From Pseudoalteromonas rubra (lineage in GTDB: Bacteria > Pseudomonadota > Gammaproteobacteria > Enterobacterales > Alteromonadaceae): DNA of 64,000 bases. This document shows, one piece after another, positions 16,882 to 26,508 of the stretch. The DNA lies in the NCBI RefSeq assembly GCF_005887115.1, contig NZ_PNCJ01000028.1:1-64000 (forward strand), written 5' to 3'. The position numbers and the translations under genes are program-made. The notes under the pieces are model-generated. The model was not told where the DNA came from, made no database searches, and saw only the letters and a list, made by a program, of their open reading frames with translations. Every line of letters starts with the position of its first letter. Within the stretch, counting starts at the first letter, position 1.

Positions 16882-17019
16882 TTATATTTAACCTTAATGA
16901 CGCTAAATTTTATCAGGGCTAGAAAACTGGCGAAATTATACTTATTTCTGCTCAATTTGCAACTTGACGAGACGAAATGTAACGCTTTTCGAGCGCCCAT
17001 TTCGCCTCAGAAGGTAACT

Positions 17020-17973
17020 TTAGGAGGGTTGTTGAAAATCGGGCTGGATACGCCCCAAAATTCCGTCTAATTCGTCTAAATTTGCATAAGAAATCACCAG
17101 CTTACCTTTGCCTTTTTGGTTATAATTTATCTCCACTTTGGCTCCCAGGTTCTCTGCCAGTTGTTGCTCAAGCAGTTTAACGTCCGGATCTTTCTCTTTT
17201 GCTGGTTTTTGCTCCACAGGCTCTAGCATCGCGCGCACTAATTTCTCAGTCTCGCGCACTGTCAGCCCTTTGGCGACAGCTGTTCTGGCAGCTTCAGATT
17301 GCTGCTCGCCGGTCAATGCCAGCAGACAACGAGCGTGGCCCATTTCAATATCACCATGCTCCAACAAGATTTTTACATCATCATTGAGATTATTGAGACG
17401 AAGTAAATTGGTCACTGTGGTTCGTGATTTGCCTACGGCGTCAGCGACCTGCTGATGCGTCAGTTCAAACTCATTGAGTAATCTGTCGAGTGCGACCGCT
17501 TCTTCCATGGCATTGAGATCTTCACGCTGAATGTTCTCAATCAGGGCAATGGCCACCGCCGCTTCATCGGCAACATCTTTAATGATGCAAGGCACCACGT
17601 CCAGCTCAGCCAGTTGGGCCGCACGCCAGCGTCGCTCACCCGCGATGATCTCAAACTGATTTTCTGCTATCGGACGTACCACGATTGGCTGTAATACCCC
17701 CTGGGCCCGAATTGAGCTGGCCAGCTCTTCAAGTGCCTGTTCAGACATATCTTTGCGCGGTTGATATTTACCACGCTGCAAATACTCAATGGGCAACCGC
17801 TGTAATTCCTGATCGGTCACCTCATGGCTTTGCGTCGTCTGATCGGGTTCAACGGCACGCTCGGTGCCCTGGGTTTGCGTGACTTCAGGCTGAGCTGATT
17901 GCAAAGCAGCAGGTTTTGCTGAACTCAACAAGGCATCCAGACCTCGACCCAAACCGCGTTTTTTCACCGACAT
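17020..17973 (-). CDS. parB: Chromosome partition protein ParB
   Basis: This 317-aa protein has the N-terminal KKRGLGRGLDALL motif, the CTP-binding ParB/Srx domain with the GERRWRAAQLA box near 105-115, the helix-turn-helix (LTHQQVADAVGKSRTTVTNLLRL) and a C-terminal dimerisation domain. It binds parS, of which two perfect 16-mers occur inside recF (35084 and 35717). It is co-transcribed with parA, 15 bases upstream. Confidence 0.98.
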   Translation of the reverse strand: MSVKKRGLGRGLDALLSSAKPAALQSAQPEVTQTQGTERAVEPDQTTQSHEVTDQELQRLPIEYLQRGKYQPRKDMSEQALEELASSIRAQGVLQPIVVRPIAENQFEIIAGERRWRAAQLAELDVVPCIIKDVADEAAVAIALIENIQREDLNAMEEAVALDRLLNEFELTHQQVADAVGKSRTTVTNLLRLNNLNDDVKILLEHGDIEMGHARCLLALTGEQQSEAARTAVAKGLTVRETEKLVRAMLEPVEQKPAKEKDPDVKLLEQQLAENLGAKVEINYNQKGKGKLVISYANLDELDGILGRIQPDFQQPS

Positions 17974-17988
17974 TGTTTTTTCTTCCTC

Positions 17989-18774
17989 TTAGGCAACAGC
18001 TGCTGCTTGTTTTTCCTGACGGCGGAGCATTTCTCCGGCCAGTGCCAGATAGGCTTTGGCACCACTGGATGCTCTGTCATAGTACATCGCCGGTGCACCA
18101 AAACTCGGCGCTTCAGCCAGACGCACATTTCGTGGGATCACGGTGCGGTAGACTTTTTCACCAAAATGCTGTTTTAGTTGTTCGGAAACATCGTTCGCCA
18201 GGCGATTGCGCGGATCGTACATAGTACGTAGGATCCCTTCAATCTGTAACTGTGGATTCACCAGCTTAGAAAGCTGAGTGATGGTATCCATCAGCGCCGT
18301 TAGTCCTTCCAGTGCATAATATTCGCACTGCATAGGCACCAAAACAGAGTCAGCCGCCGCCATTGCGTTGACCGTCAACATATTCAATGAAGGCGGACAA
18401 TCAATAAAAATAAAATCGTACTGATCCAGCACCGACTCCAGCGCATTGCGCAACCGCACTTCGCGGGCAAACAATTCCATCAGCTTAACTTCGGCCGCCG
18501 TGACATCGCCATTGGCAGCAATCAAATGGTATTCGCCGGAGGTTTCTTTGCTGATCACGTCCTGAATTGGGGTTTCTTCGATCAGTAGATCGTAAATGGT
18601 CGCTACTTCGCCATATTTGTCAACACCGCTGCCCATGGTCGCATTGCCTTGCGGATCAAGATCTATCAGCAGGACCTTACGTTTGGTAGCTGCCATGGAG
18701 GCTGCCAGGTTGACCGCAGTGGTGGTTTTTCCCACACCGCCTTTTTGGTTTGCAATCGCAATGACTCTAGCCAC
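17989..18774 (-). CDS. parA: Chromosome partition ATPase ParA
   Basis: The 261-aa Walker ATPase carries the deviant Walker A KGGVGKTTTAVNLAAS at about 11-26 and Walker B IFIDCPPSL. It lacks a long N-terminal DNA-binding extension, so it is the chromosomal Soj type. It moves origin-proximal ParB-parS complexes. It is 14 bases behind rsmG. Confidence 0.98.
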   Translation of the reverse strand: MARVIAIANQKGGVGKTTTAVNLAASMAATKRKVLLIDLDPQGNATMGSGVDKYGEVATIYDLLIEETPIQDVISKETSGEYHLIAANGDVTAAEVKLMELFAREVRLRNALESVLDQYDFIFIDCPPSLNMLTVNAMAAADSVLVPMQCEYYALEGLTALMDTITQLSKLVNPQLQIEGILRTMYDPRNRLANDVSEQLKQHFGEKVYRTVIPRNVRLAEAPSFGAPAMYYDRASSGAKAYLALAGEMLRRQEKQAAAVA

Positions 18775-18788
18775 TATGTCCTCGAATA

Positions 18789-19409
18789 CTAGTCTTTTTT
18801 CAGAATGATTAAATGACGTTCACCATCCAGCTCGGGCACCTGTAAACTAATATCATGTTCCAGGATCACACCGGCGGGCAGGCTATCCAGTTCCTGCTGC
18901 GGAAATTGGCCTTTTAATGCCAAAAAGCGGGCTTCGTCATCGACCAGATGTCCACACCACTGAACCATGTCCTGCAACGAGGCAAATGCACGGCTCAGTA
19001 CACCGTCTAATTTAACACTTGGTTGATATTCTTCAACACGAGACTGAACCGGTGTGACGTTTTCCAGTCCAAGCGCATGTTTTACCTGGGTTAAAAAACG
19101 GACACGTTTACCAAGGCTGTCGAGCAGGACAAAGTGTGTATCAGGCAGGGCAATGGCCAGTACGATCCCGGGTAGCCCCGGTCCGGTGCCTACATCAATG
19201 TAGTTTTTGCCACTCAGATGAGGCGCAACCACCAGTGAATCCATGATGTGCTTAACCATCATTTCCTGAGGATCGCGCACTGAGGTCAGGTTGTAGGCTT
19301 TGTTCCATTTGTCTAGCAGCCCGACATAATCGACGAGCTGCTGCTTTTGCTGTTCAGTTAGCGTGATGTCCGTGTTGGCTAACAGGGCTGTAAGTTGTTC
19401 TAATAACAC
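18789..19409 (-). CDS. rsmG: 16S rRNA m7G527 methyltransferase
   Basis: This 206-aa protein has the GidB fold: a SAM-binding motif NYIDVGTGPGLPGIVLA near 68-84 and the conserved DKWNKAYNLTSVRDPQEM segment. It methylates G527 of 16S rRNA. It follows mnmG closely (16 bases), the conserved mnmG-rsmG-parA-parB order. Confidence 0.98.
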   Translation of the reverse strand: MLLEQLTALLANTDITLTEQQKQQLVDYVGLLDKWNKAYNLTSVRDPQEMMVKHIMDSLVVAPHLSGKNYIDVGTGPGLPGIVLAIALPDTHFVLLDSLGKRVRFLTQVKHALGLENVTPVQSRVEEYQPSVKLDGVLSRAFASLQDMVQWCGHLVDDEARFLALKGQFPQQELDSLPAGVILEHDISLQVPELDGERHLIILKKD

Positions 19410-19425
19410 AGTCTTCCGTTTGTTG

Positions 19426-21315
19426 TTACGCAGACTTGCGCAACAACCCTTGCTTTTTCAGATACACTAATAATAGCGAAATCGCAGCAGGGGTGATACC
19501 AGAAATACGAGACGCCTGGCCAATTGTTTGTGGTCTGGCTTCTGAGAGCTTTGCCACCACCTCATTTGACAGGCCACTGACCTGACTATAATCAAACTCT
19601 CCGGGAAGCAAGGTTTCTTCATGACGCAGTTGTTTGTTGATCTCATCCTGCTGACGCGCAATATAGCCCGCGTACTTGGTTTGGATCTCAACCTGTTCCA
19701 GTGCCTGAGTATTGTCCTGCTCACTGGCCAGGCCTTCAATCTGCATCAGATCTTTGTAACTGACTTCCGGGCGACGGATCAGATCCTCTAAACTGGCTTC
19801 ACGGGTTAACGGCGACTTTAGCAATTCGTTCACCTGCGAAAGCGCCGGATGATCTTTATGGATCCAGGTATTGCGCAGTCGTTGCGTTTCCTGTTCCATC
19901 ACTTCCAGCTTATTGTTGTATGCCGCCCAGCGCTCATCATCAACCAGCCCCAGCTCTCGGCCTTTTTCAGTCAGACGCAAATCGGCATTATCTTCACGCA
20001 GCAATAGACGGTATTCAGCACGACTGGTGAACATGCGATAAGGTTCTTTGGTCCCTAACGTTGCCAGGTCGTCGATCAACACACCGGTATAGGCCTGATC
20101 GCGACGCGGTGTCCAGGCTTCCAGGCCTTTTACTTGCAAGGCCGCATTCATACCCGCTATCAGACCTTGTGCACCGGCTTCTTCATATCCGGTAGTACCA
20201 TTGATCTGGCCAGCAAAGAATAAACCATTAATGAATTTGGTTTCCAGAGACTGTTTCAGGTCGCGCGGATCGAAGAAATCATACTCGATGGCGTAACCAG
20301 GACGACAAATGTGCGCATTTTCAAAGCCCTGGATTGAACGCACGATCTCAAGCTGAATATCGAACGGCAAGCTGGTGGAAATACCGTTTGGATACAGTTC
20401 GTAAGAAGTCAGTCCTTCAGGCTCCACAAAGATCTGATGTTTCTCTTTGTCAGCAAAGCGGACTATTTTATCTTCAATTGATGGGCAGTAACGTGGTCCG
20501 ATCCCCTCAATCACACCCGCATACATGGGCGAGCGGTGCAGGTTATCACGGATCACATCATGGGTTTTCTCGTTGGTATACGTGATATAGCAGGGGATCT
20601 GTTGTGGATGATCTGACGCTTTACCCATAAAAGAGAATACCGGTGTTGGCGTATCACCTGGCTGTGCCTGCATCACTGAAAAGTCTACGGTACGCGCATC
20701 AATACGTGGTGGCGTACCGGTTTTCAGTCGATCAACACGGAAAGGCAATTCACGTAAACGTTGTGCCAGAGCAATAGAGGGTGGATCGCCTGCACGACCA
20801 CCTTTGAAGTTCTCCAGACCGATGTGGATCTGACCACCCAGGAAAGTCCCGACTGTCAGTACAACCGTTTCTGCACTGAAGCGCAGCCCCATCTGAGTAA
20901 CAACGCCCTTAACCTGATCCTGTTCAACGATCAGATCATCACAGGATTGTTGGAAGATCTTCAGATTATCCTGATTTTGCAAGATCTCCTGGATCGCCGC
21001 TTTATACAGAGCGCGATCCGCCTGAGCACGTGTTGCCCGTACAGCTGGACCTTTAGAAGAGTTCAAAGTACGAAACTGGATCCCGCCCTTGTCGATCGCT
21101 TTGGCCATTGCGCCACCAAGAGCATCGATCTCTTTAACCAGATGACCTTTTCCGATCCCGCCGATCGCTGGGTTACAGGACATCTGTCCCAGGGTGTCCA
21201 TATTGTGTGTTAACAATAAGGTATTCATGCCCATACGTGCTGCAGCCAACGCCGCTTCTGTACCAGCATGACCACCACCAACAACGATAACGTCAAAATG
21301 TTCGTGATAAATCAT
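19426..21315 (-). CDS. mnmG: tRNA uridine-5-carboxymethylaminomethyl synthase subunit MnmG
   Basis: This 629-aa FAD enzyme works with MnmE on U34 of several tRNAs. The N-terminus carries the dinucleotide motif VIVVGGGHAGTEAALAAARMG, and the family signatures CNPAIGGIGKGHLVKEIDALGG and GPRYCPSIEDKIVRF are intact. It is next to oriC, its transcription leading away from the origin, as in E. coli. Confidence 0.99.
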   Translation of the reverse strand: MIYHEHFDVIVVGGGHAGTEAALAAARMGMNTLLLTHNMDTLGQMSCNPAIGGIGKGHLVKEIDALGGAMAKAIDKGGIQFRTLNSSKGPAVRATRAQADRALYKAAIQEILQNQDNLKIFQQSCDDLIVEQDQVKGVVTQMGLRFSAETVVLTVGTFLGGQIHIGLENFKGGRAGDPPSIALAQRLRELPFRVDRLKTGTPPRIDARTVDFSVMQAQPGDTPTPVFSFMGKASDHPQQIPCYITYTNEKTHDVIRDNLHRSPMYAGVIEGIGPRYCPSIEDKIVRFADKEKHQIFVEPEGLTSYELYPNGISTSLPFDIQLEIVRSIQGFENAHICRPGYAIEYDFFDPRDLKQSLETKFINGLFFAGQINGTTGYEEAGAQGLIAGMNAALQVKGLEAWTPRRDQAYTGVLIDDLATLGTKEPYRMFTSRAEYRLLLREDNADLRLTEKGRELGLVDDERWAAYNNKLEVMEQETQRLRNTWIHKDHPALSQVNELLKSPLTREASLEDLIRRPEVSYKDLMQIEGLASEQDNTQALEQVEIQTKYAGYIARQQDEINKQLRHEETLLPGEFDYSQVSGLSNEVVAKLSEARPQTIGQASRISGITPAAISLLLVYLKKQGLLRKSA

Positions 21316-21418
21316 TTACGGGATCCTACTTAAAAACAACCAGCAAATTTCGAAAGGGTGCGTATTCTACCCAGAAAAACGCAGAAGTGAAACGTTTAAA
21401 TTTTAATCAGAGCAAAAG

Positions 21419-21745
21419 GATCACTTAATAATATATAAGGATCTTTTTAAAGATCTTTTATTAGATCTTACTATTAGATCAGCCCTGATCTGTGAATAAC
21501 GATGTATTCCTTATTTGATCCAAAGAGTTAGATCAGATCATATGATGTGAATTAGATCGGATCATCACGATGAAAAGCTTTGATCAAAGTAGCTATTTAT
21601 TCACAAGGCAAGATCCGATGAAAACTATCCAATGGATAAGTATGCTTAGATCCGCAGTTAGATCAATGGTTATCCACAATACGATCTAAGAAAGGCCTAT
21701 TTTGTGAATAACTTCTGTGTAAAAGATCTTACTGTAGATCCCTAT
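21419..21745. other. oriC: Chromosomal replication origin oriC
   Basis: The region lies between mnmG and mioC, the E. coli/Vibrio position. It holds 18 GATC sites in about 320 bases. DnaA boxes are TGTGAATAA 21491-21499, TTATTCACA 21597-21605, TTATCCACA 21670-21678 (perfect) and TGTGAATAA 21703-21711. An AT-rich unwinding element with tandem GATC-led 12/13-mers lies on the mnmG side. All parts of an enterobacterial-type, Dam/SeqA-controlled origin are visible. Confidence 0.95.
21440..21480. repeat. Tandem AT-rich 12/13-mers (DNA unwinding element)
   Basis: Three units start at 21440, 21452 and 21464 (GATCTTTTTAAA, GATCTTTTATTA, GATCTTACTATTA) and a fourth GATC starts at 21477. They match the E. 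coli 13-mer pattern GATCTnTTnTTTT and lie at the same side of the origin. Confidence 0.9.
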
Positions 21746-21748
21746 ACC

Positions 21749-22198
21749 TTACTGAGCTGCCAGGCTCAGCTGCTGTGTTAGCTCTGGTAACCAGGCAATG
21801 GCTGCATCTTCCGGCAATGCTTCGTCTTGTACATCGACCTTTAATACCGGTAAAAGCTGCTGCGCGCCTTTGTCTGTCAGTAACTGCGCACAATTACTGG
21901 CGGCCAGGTTATAGGTGTCATAACTTGAGTCGCCAATACCCACCACGGCAAACTGAATGTGGCTCAGATCATCATGCTGTGTCAGTTGCTCTATAAAAGG
22001 CAGCAGGTTATCCGGGTAATCGCCCGCACCATAAGTGGAAGTAACCACCAGCCACAGAGGATGCTGACAGGCGTTCAGATCTGGCTGTTCATGCAGATGT
22101 GTGCTGAATTCACTGGCATCGAGTTGCTCGGCAAGCTGCTCTGCGACGTATTCCGCACTGCCCATCTGACTGCCTATGATGATCTCAATATTGCGCAT
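21749..22198 (-). CDS. mioC: Flavodoxin-like protein MioC
   Basis: The 149-aa product starts MRNIEIIIGSQMGSAEYVAEQ, aligned with E. coli MioC (phosphate loop GSxxGxAEYVAE). An in-frame extension to 22318 adds 40 residues unlike the family and is rejected. The FMN-contact regions STYGAGDYPDNL and VGIGDSSYDTY are present. MioC is a flavodoxin associated with biotin synthase activity; its transcription runs towards oriC and in E. coli can influence initiation. Confidence 0.93.
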   Translation of the reverse strand: MRNIEIIIGSQMGSAEYVAEQLAEQLDASEFSTHLHEQPDLNACQHPLWLVVTSTYGAGDYPDNLLPFIEQLTQHDDLSHIQFAVVGIGDSSYDTYNLAASNCAQLLTDKGAQQLLPVLKVDVQDEALPEDAAIAWLPELTQQLSLAAQ

Positions 22199-22898
22199 GA
22201 CGCGGTGTACCCTGATTGCTGACTTTCGATCTATTCGCGACATCTTAATGACCTCACAACAGAAGTAAAGTCTTGATCTGAGTTTGGGATAAAAAAATCT
22301 TGCCTGATTTGTGTGCAAAGCAATGTGTTTTATAAATAGTTACTTAATAAACAATGGGTTAATAAAATATTCCAGCTACTAATTCAGTGTGCTAGTTGTG
22401 GATAAACCGCGTATATCCTGATGTTTTTTGGGGTTATAGGGTAAGACTAAAACGGCCGCTGAAGTGGTAAAATCGCTCTGTTTTTCGGCTTGTGGATAGT
22501 TTTGGGGGGATAAGTCGATCTTCAGCCAAAAGTGCATCCCAGTAGAGGATCTATAAACTTTGATCCATATAATAAAATAATCTAAAAAATGGCGATCTTT
22601 TTTTGGATCACAGCCCGGTTCGAGTTGGTTTATTAGGCCTGCAGCGTTAAGAAGCCACATTTACGGGTGGTGTATGGCGCAGCTGTGTGCGATTTATGAG
22701 CTTGTCGGAGTTGATACAGACTAGGGTGGAGCGTGTTTATGGCCATTATTATTGACTAAAACGGTGCAATTAAACTGGCCAGACTGCACGATATGACACC
22801 CGATCAGCAAAACCAAACTGGCCAGAGTAAATAAATAGAAATGGGTGAATTGCCGGGGGAGGGTGCGCAGGCCAGAGTGGCACTGCGCTAACAAAAGG
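22199..22898. other. Intergenic region mioC-mnmE with extra DnaA boxes
   Basis: This 700-base stretch holds no convincing gene. Two further DnaA-box-like sequences lie at 22397-22405 (TGTGGATAA, perfect) and 22491-22499 (TGTGGATAG), with several GATC sites between 22510 and 22612. It probably contains the mioC promoter, in E. coli a DnaA-controlled one. Open frames at 22379-22660 and 22721-22972 (minus) lack ribosome sites and family features. Confidence 0.6.
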
Positions 22899-24263
22899 TT
22901 ATTTACCGATACAAAAAGAGCTGAAGATCTTACCGAGCAGGTCGTCGGAGGTGAATTCACCGGTGATCTCATTGAGATGTTGCTGGGTCAGGCGCAGCTC
23001 TTCTGCCAGGATCTCGCCGGCTATGTGCATTTCTAACTGAGTCTGGCCAATCTCCAGGTGCTCTGCGGCACGTTCTAACGCGTCGAGGTGACGGCGGCGT
23101 GCCATAAAGCCGCCCTCGGTTGCACCGGTAAAGCCGATACAGGCCTTAAGGTGTTCACGCAGCAGATCTATGCCTGTGCTGTCTTTGGCACTGAGGCGGA
23201 TCAGGGCATGACCATGGTCGTGACTGGTGCCCGTGGGTTCACCACTGAGATCGACCTTGTTGCGGATCACTGTGATGTCCATGCCTTGTGGCAGCTGTTC
23301 AATGAATTCTGGCCAGATCCGGGCAGGATCGGTTTCATCGGTTTCGGTGCCGTCGACCATAAATAGCACGTGATCGGCTGCGCGGATCTCATCCCAGGCG
23401 CGCTCGATACCAATTTGCTCGACCTTATCTGGACTGTCGCGCAGACCTGCGGTATCTATAATGTGCAGCGGCATACCATCAATATGGATATGTTCTCTGA
23501 GGACATCCCGGGTGGTGCCGGCGATATCGGTCACAATGGCGGCTTCCCGGCCTGCCAGCGCATTGAGTAAGGAAGACTTACCTGCATTGGGGCGACCCGC
23601 GATCACCACTTTCATGCCTTCACGCATGATGCTGCCTTGTTTGGCTTGCTGACGCACCACGCCCAGCTGCTCTATGATGGCGCTGAGATCGCCGGCCACT
23701 TTGCCATCGGAAAGAAAGTCGATTTCTTCATCCGGAAAGTCAATTGCAGCCTCAACATACATGCGCAGATTGATCACCTGTTCCACCAGCGCATTGATGT
23801 GCTTTGAAAAGTCTCCCTGCAGCGAGTGCAGGGCGCTTTTGGCTGCCTGTTCACTGGTGGCATTGATCAAATCGGCAATGGCTTCGGCCTGAGTCAGATC
23901 CAGCTTGTCATTCATAAAGGCGCGCTCGGAGAATTCACCGGGCTTTGCCAGCCGCACACCGTTAATCTGACTGATCTCTTTAAGTAGCATATCCAACACC
24001 ACCGGGCCGCCGTGGCCTTGCAGCTCCAGCACATCTTCGCCGGTAAAGGAGTTCGGGCCTTTAAAGAACAAAGCGATCCCCTGATCGAGTTGTTCACCCA
24101 GAAGGGTTTGGAATGGCAGATATTCTGCGTAACGGGTTTTCGGGCACTTGCCGAGTATTGTGTGGGCAACTTGTTCGGCCAGAGTCCCCGAAATTCGGAT
24201 TATGCCGACGCCGCCCCGACCAGGTGCGGTCGCCTGTGCTGCAATGGTGTCTTGTGCGATCAT
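22899..24263 (-). CDS. mnmE: tRNA modification GTPase MnmE
   Basis: This 454-aa protein acts with MnmG. The start at 24263 (MIAQDTIAAQATAPGRGGVG) matches the family; an upstream ATG at 24281 is less likely. It has an N-terminal tetrahydrofolate-binding domain, a helical domain, and an inserted G domain with GRPNAGKSSLLNAL (G1), DIAGTTRD (G2), DTAGLRDS (G3) and NKVD (G4). The C-terminal FCIGK contains the family cysteine. Confidence 0.98.
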   Translation of the reverse strand: MIAQDTIAAQATAPGRGGVGIIRISGTLAEQVAHTILGKCPKTRYAEYLPFQTLLGEQLDQGIALFFKGPNSFTGEDVLELQGHGGPVVLDMLLKEISQINGVRLAKPGEFSERAFMNDKLDLTQAEAIADLINATSEQAAKSALHSLQGDFSKHINALVEQVINLRMYVEAAIDFPDEEIDFLSDGKVAGDLSAIIEQLGVVRQQAKQGSIMREGMKVVIAGRPNAGKSSLLNALAGREAAIVTDIAGTTRDVLREHIHIDGMPLHIIDTAGLRDSPDKVEQIGIERAWDEIRAADHVLFMVDGTETDETDPARIWPEFIEQLPQGMDITVIRNKVDLSGEPTGTSHDHGHALIRLSAKDSTGIDLLREHLKACIGFTGATEGGFMARRRHLDALERAAEHLEIGQTQLEMHIAGEILAEELRLTQQHLNEITGEFTSDDLLGKIFSSFCIGK

Positions 24264-24360
24264 GATGACCCTTGAAAGCAAACTCTAATTAGCGCTAAGT
24301 GTACAGCAAACGCGCGCTGTGAGGTATAGTAGAGGCGGTTCAGAGATAAGGATATAACTT

Positions 24361-26508
24361 GTGGTGGTATTTGCTCGGTATCGCTTTGACAGCGACAGCT
24401 TGGTATTAAAAAAAGATCAACACGTGGTGGTGCTACGCCCTAAAGTCGCCCAGTTATTGCAGTATTTATTGGCACGACCGCAGCAAGTGATATCTCGCGA
24501 GGCATTGCTGGAGGCAATGTGGCAACATGGTGAGTTTCGCGATGCAGCATTAACGCAAAGCATGGCGGAGCTGCGCCAGGCATTGGGTGATGATGCGCAG
24601 CAGCCCAGCTTTATCCGTACCGTACCGCAGCGGGGCTATCAATGGATCTGCCCGCTGACACAGCCAAAGCACAACAAGCACAAGGTGTTATTGAGTGCGC
24701 TGTTAAGTGCCTCCTTGCTGATTGGTGGCGGTGTTATTGCCCAGTTCACTTATACAGATCCTGCGCCGGTGTCGGCGCAGCTTGCCCATCCCGCTTTAAC
24801 CATTTTGCCTCTGGACAACCAAACCGGGGTCGCCGCCAATACCTGGTGGGGCTATGCGCTGCACGCGGCATTGACGACACGATTGCAATCCGAATACCGT
24901 TTGATCCCGGCTGCGCAGTCGACGCAAGAGGATAATAGCAGGCAGGTTGAGCTCACCTTATCGCGCCAGCAACAGCGTTATGTACTGACTATTGAGACCG
25001 CTCGGCAACGGCAAAAAATCGTGGTTGAGCAGCTGGATATGGGGTTTGATGACGTCGCTGAGCAGGTCATTACGGCACTGGCGTTATTGCCCGATGGGCA
25101 AAATGCGCGTAAACCGGAGCAGGTCGCTTCGCAAGACTATTATCGTGGGTTACAGGCGCTGGATGAGCAGGGCAACAGGCTGGCTAAATCCTATTTTGAG
25201 GCAACCCTTATCCAGTATCCGCAGCATCTGGCTGCGCAACTAGAACTGGCGCGCATTGCCTGGCAACAAGGTGAGCTGGCGAAGGCATGGGCCTTGTTTA
25301 CAGCGATGGATTTGAATGCTGCAGAGCCTGCCATACGAGTACGCCATTATCTGTACCTGGCGGAGTTTTATAAAGCCCTGGGCGATTATGCGCAGGCACA
25401 GACTGCCGTGCAGCATGGGCTGACGCTTGCGCAGCGTCACCAGTTGCTGGAGCAACTGGCCACAGCGTATCAGTTACAGGCCGAGCTGTTCTGGCTCACC
25501 CAGCAGTGGGATGACTACGCCAGGGCACTGAATTCTGCATACGCGTTAATTGGCAGCCGTGCTCTGGCGTATCGCGACGCGCAACAGGCTTTTTATCTGG
25601 CTAATCCGCCCGCCGCCGGGCCCGAAACCAAGCGTTTACTGGACTTAGAACGCAGCAAGCAAGTACTCGCCCAGTCGATAGCTTTTTACCGTCAGTCGCC
25701 TCGGCGCAATTTACTGGCACAGGCCTTATTTGCCTATGGGCAGAATTATCTGGTGCCGGTTGCACAGAGTGAGCCGAGCTTGTTAGAAGCGCTGGAGATT
25801 GCATCGGAACTGGGTGATGGTCATTTGAAAAAGCAAATACTCACTTACCTGGGATTTTACTATATTCAGTTACATCAGCGCGACAAGGCACTGGTTTATC
25901 TGGCACAGGTGGAGCCTGATCCGCAGTTTCTTCCCCACTATGAGTTACACTGGTTGCTGCGCGGCATGGCCATTATGGATGGTGCGCTGAATCAGGATGG
26001 CGCGCCGGGGCTTGCGACTGCCATAGAAACCTTTGAGCAGTTACTGGGCTGGGAGCAGGTATCCACACTCACCGCTGCGCATGCTCAGCTGATGCTGGGC
26101 TGGAGCCTGATAAAGCAAGGTGAGCTGGTACGGGCCGACGCGTTAGTGAGAAGCGCACAGGCGGTATATCAGCAGCTCAACCTGGTTGAGACTGAAGGCT
26201 ATGCCCGTTACACACGTATGTATATTCATTTACGCCGGGGTGAGGCGAAACAGGCTCTGACTTTATTGTCTGCACCAGAGCAGGCCAGTCATCTGGAGCT
26301 TTTATATGGTGCGGTGGCGGCTTTTCTGGTTGAGGAGCATACGTTGTCAGAGCGACTCAGTGAGCAACTGGCCGCACGGCCCAACAGCGCAGCGCTGGTC
26401 AATCAGTTGAGCGAGATAAACGCAGCGCCTGAATCGTCCTTTGATCTGATCAGTACCATTATCGACAAACCCTACAGCGTGTATTGTCAGAGCAACTGGG
26501 CCCTATAA
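24361..26508 (+). CDS. CadC-like winged-helix regulator with periplasmic TPR domain
   Basis: This 715-aa protein starts at GTG 24361. An OmpR/ToxR-type winged helix at about 4-100 (FDSDSLVLKKDQHVVVLRP, SREALLEAMW, RTVPQRGYQWICPL) is followed by one membrane segment at about 108-129 and a long periplasmic domain with TPR-like helical pairs from about 240 to 680 (for example AQLELARIAWQQGELAKAWALF). This is a one-component membrane sensor. It is convergent with the redox operon behind it and overlaps that operon's last gene by six bases. The target genes are unknown; the redox operon is a candidate by position. Confidence 0.85.
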   Translation: MVVFARYRFDSDSLVLKKDQHVVVLRPKVAQLLQYLLARPQQVISREALLEAMWQHGEFRDAALTQSMAELRQALGDDAQQPSFIRTVPQRGYQWICPLTQPKHNKHKVLLSALLSASLLIGGGVIAQFTYTDPAPVSAQLAHPALTILPLDNQTGVAANTWWGYALHAALTTRLQSEYRLIPAAQSTQEDNSRQVELTLSRQQQRYVLTIETARQRQKIVVEQLDMGFDDVAEQVITALALLPDGQNARKPEQVASQDYYRGLQALDEQGNRLAKSYFEATLIQYPQHLAAQLELARIAWQQGELAKAWALFTAMDLNAAEPAIRVRHYLYLAEFYKALGDYAQAQTAVQHGLTLAQRHQLLEQLATAYQLQAELFWLTQQWDDYARALNSAYALIGSRALAYRDAQQAFYLANPPAAGPETKRLLDLERSKQVLAQSIAFYRQSPRRNLLAQALFAYGQNYLVPVAQSEPSLLEALEIASELGDGHLKKQILTYLGFYYIQLHQRDKALVYLAQVEPDPQFLPHYELHWLLRGMAIMDGALNQDGAPGLATAIETFEQLLGWEQVSTLTAAHAQLMLGWSLIKQGELVRADALVRSAQAVYQQLNLVETEGYARYTRMYIHLRRGEAKQALTLLSAPEQASHLELLYGAVAAFLVEEHTLSERLSEQLAARPNSAALVNQLSEINAAPESSFDLISTIIDKPYSVYCQSNWAL

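Noticed and set aside
22379..22660. 93-aa minus-strand frame between mioC and mnmE
   Set aside because: There is no Shine-Dalgarno sequence, and the region carries DnaA boxes and GATC sites; the product has no protein-like pattern.
22721..22972. 83-aa minus-strand frame overlapping the end of mnmE
   Set aside because: Half of it is a shifted reading of mnmE; the remainder has no start signal.
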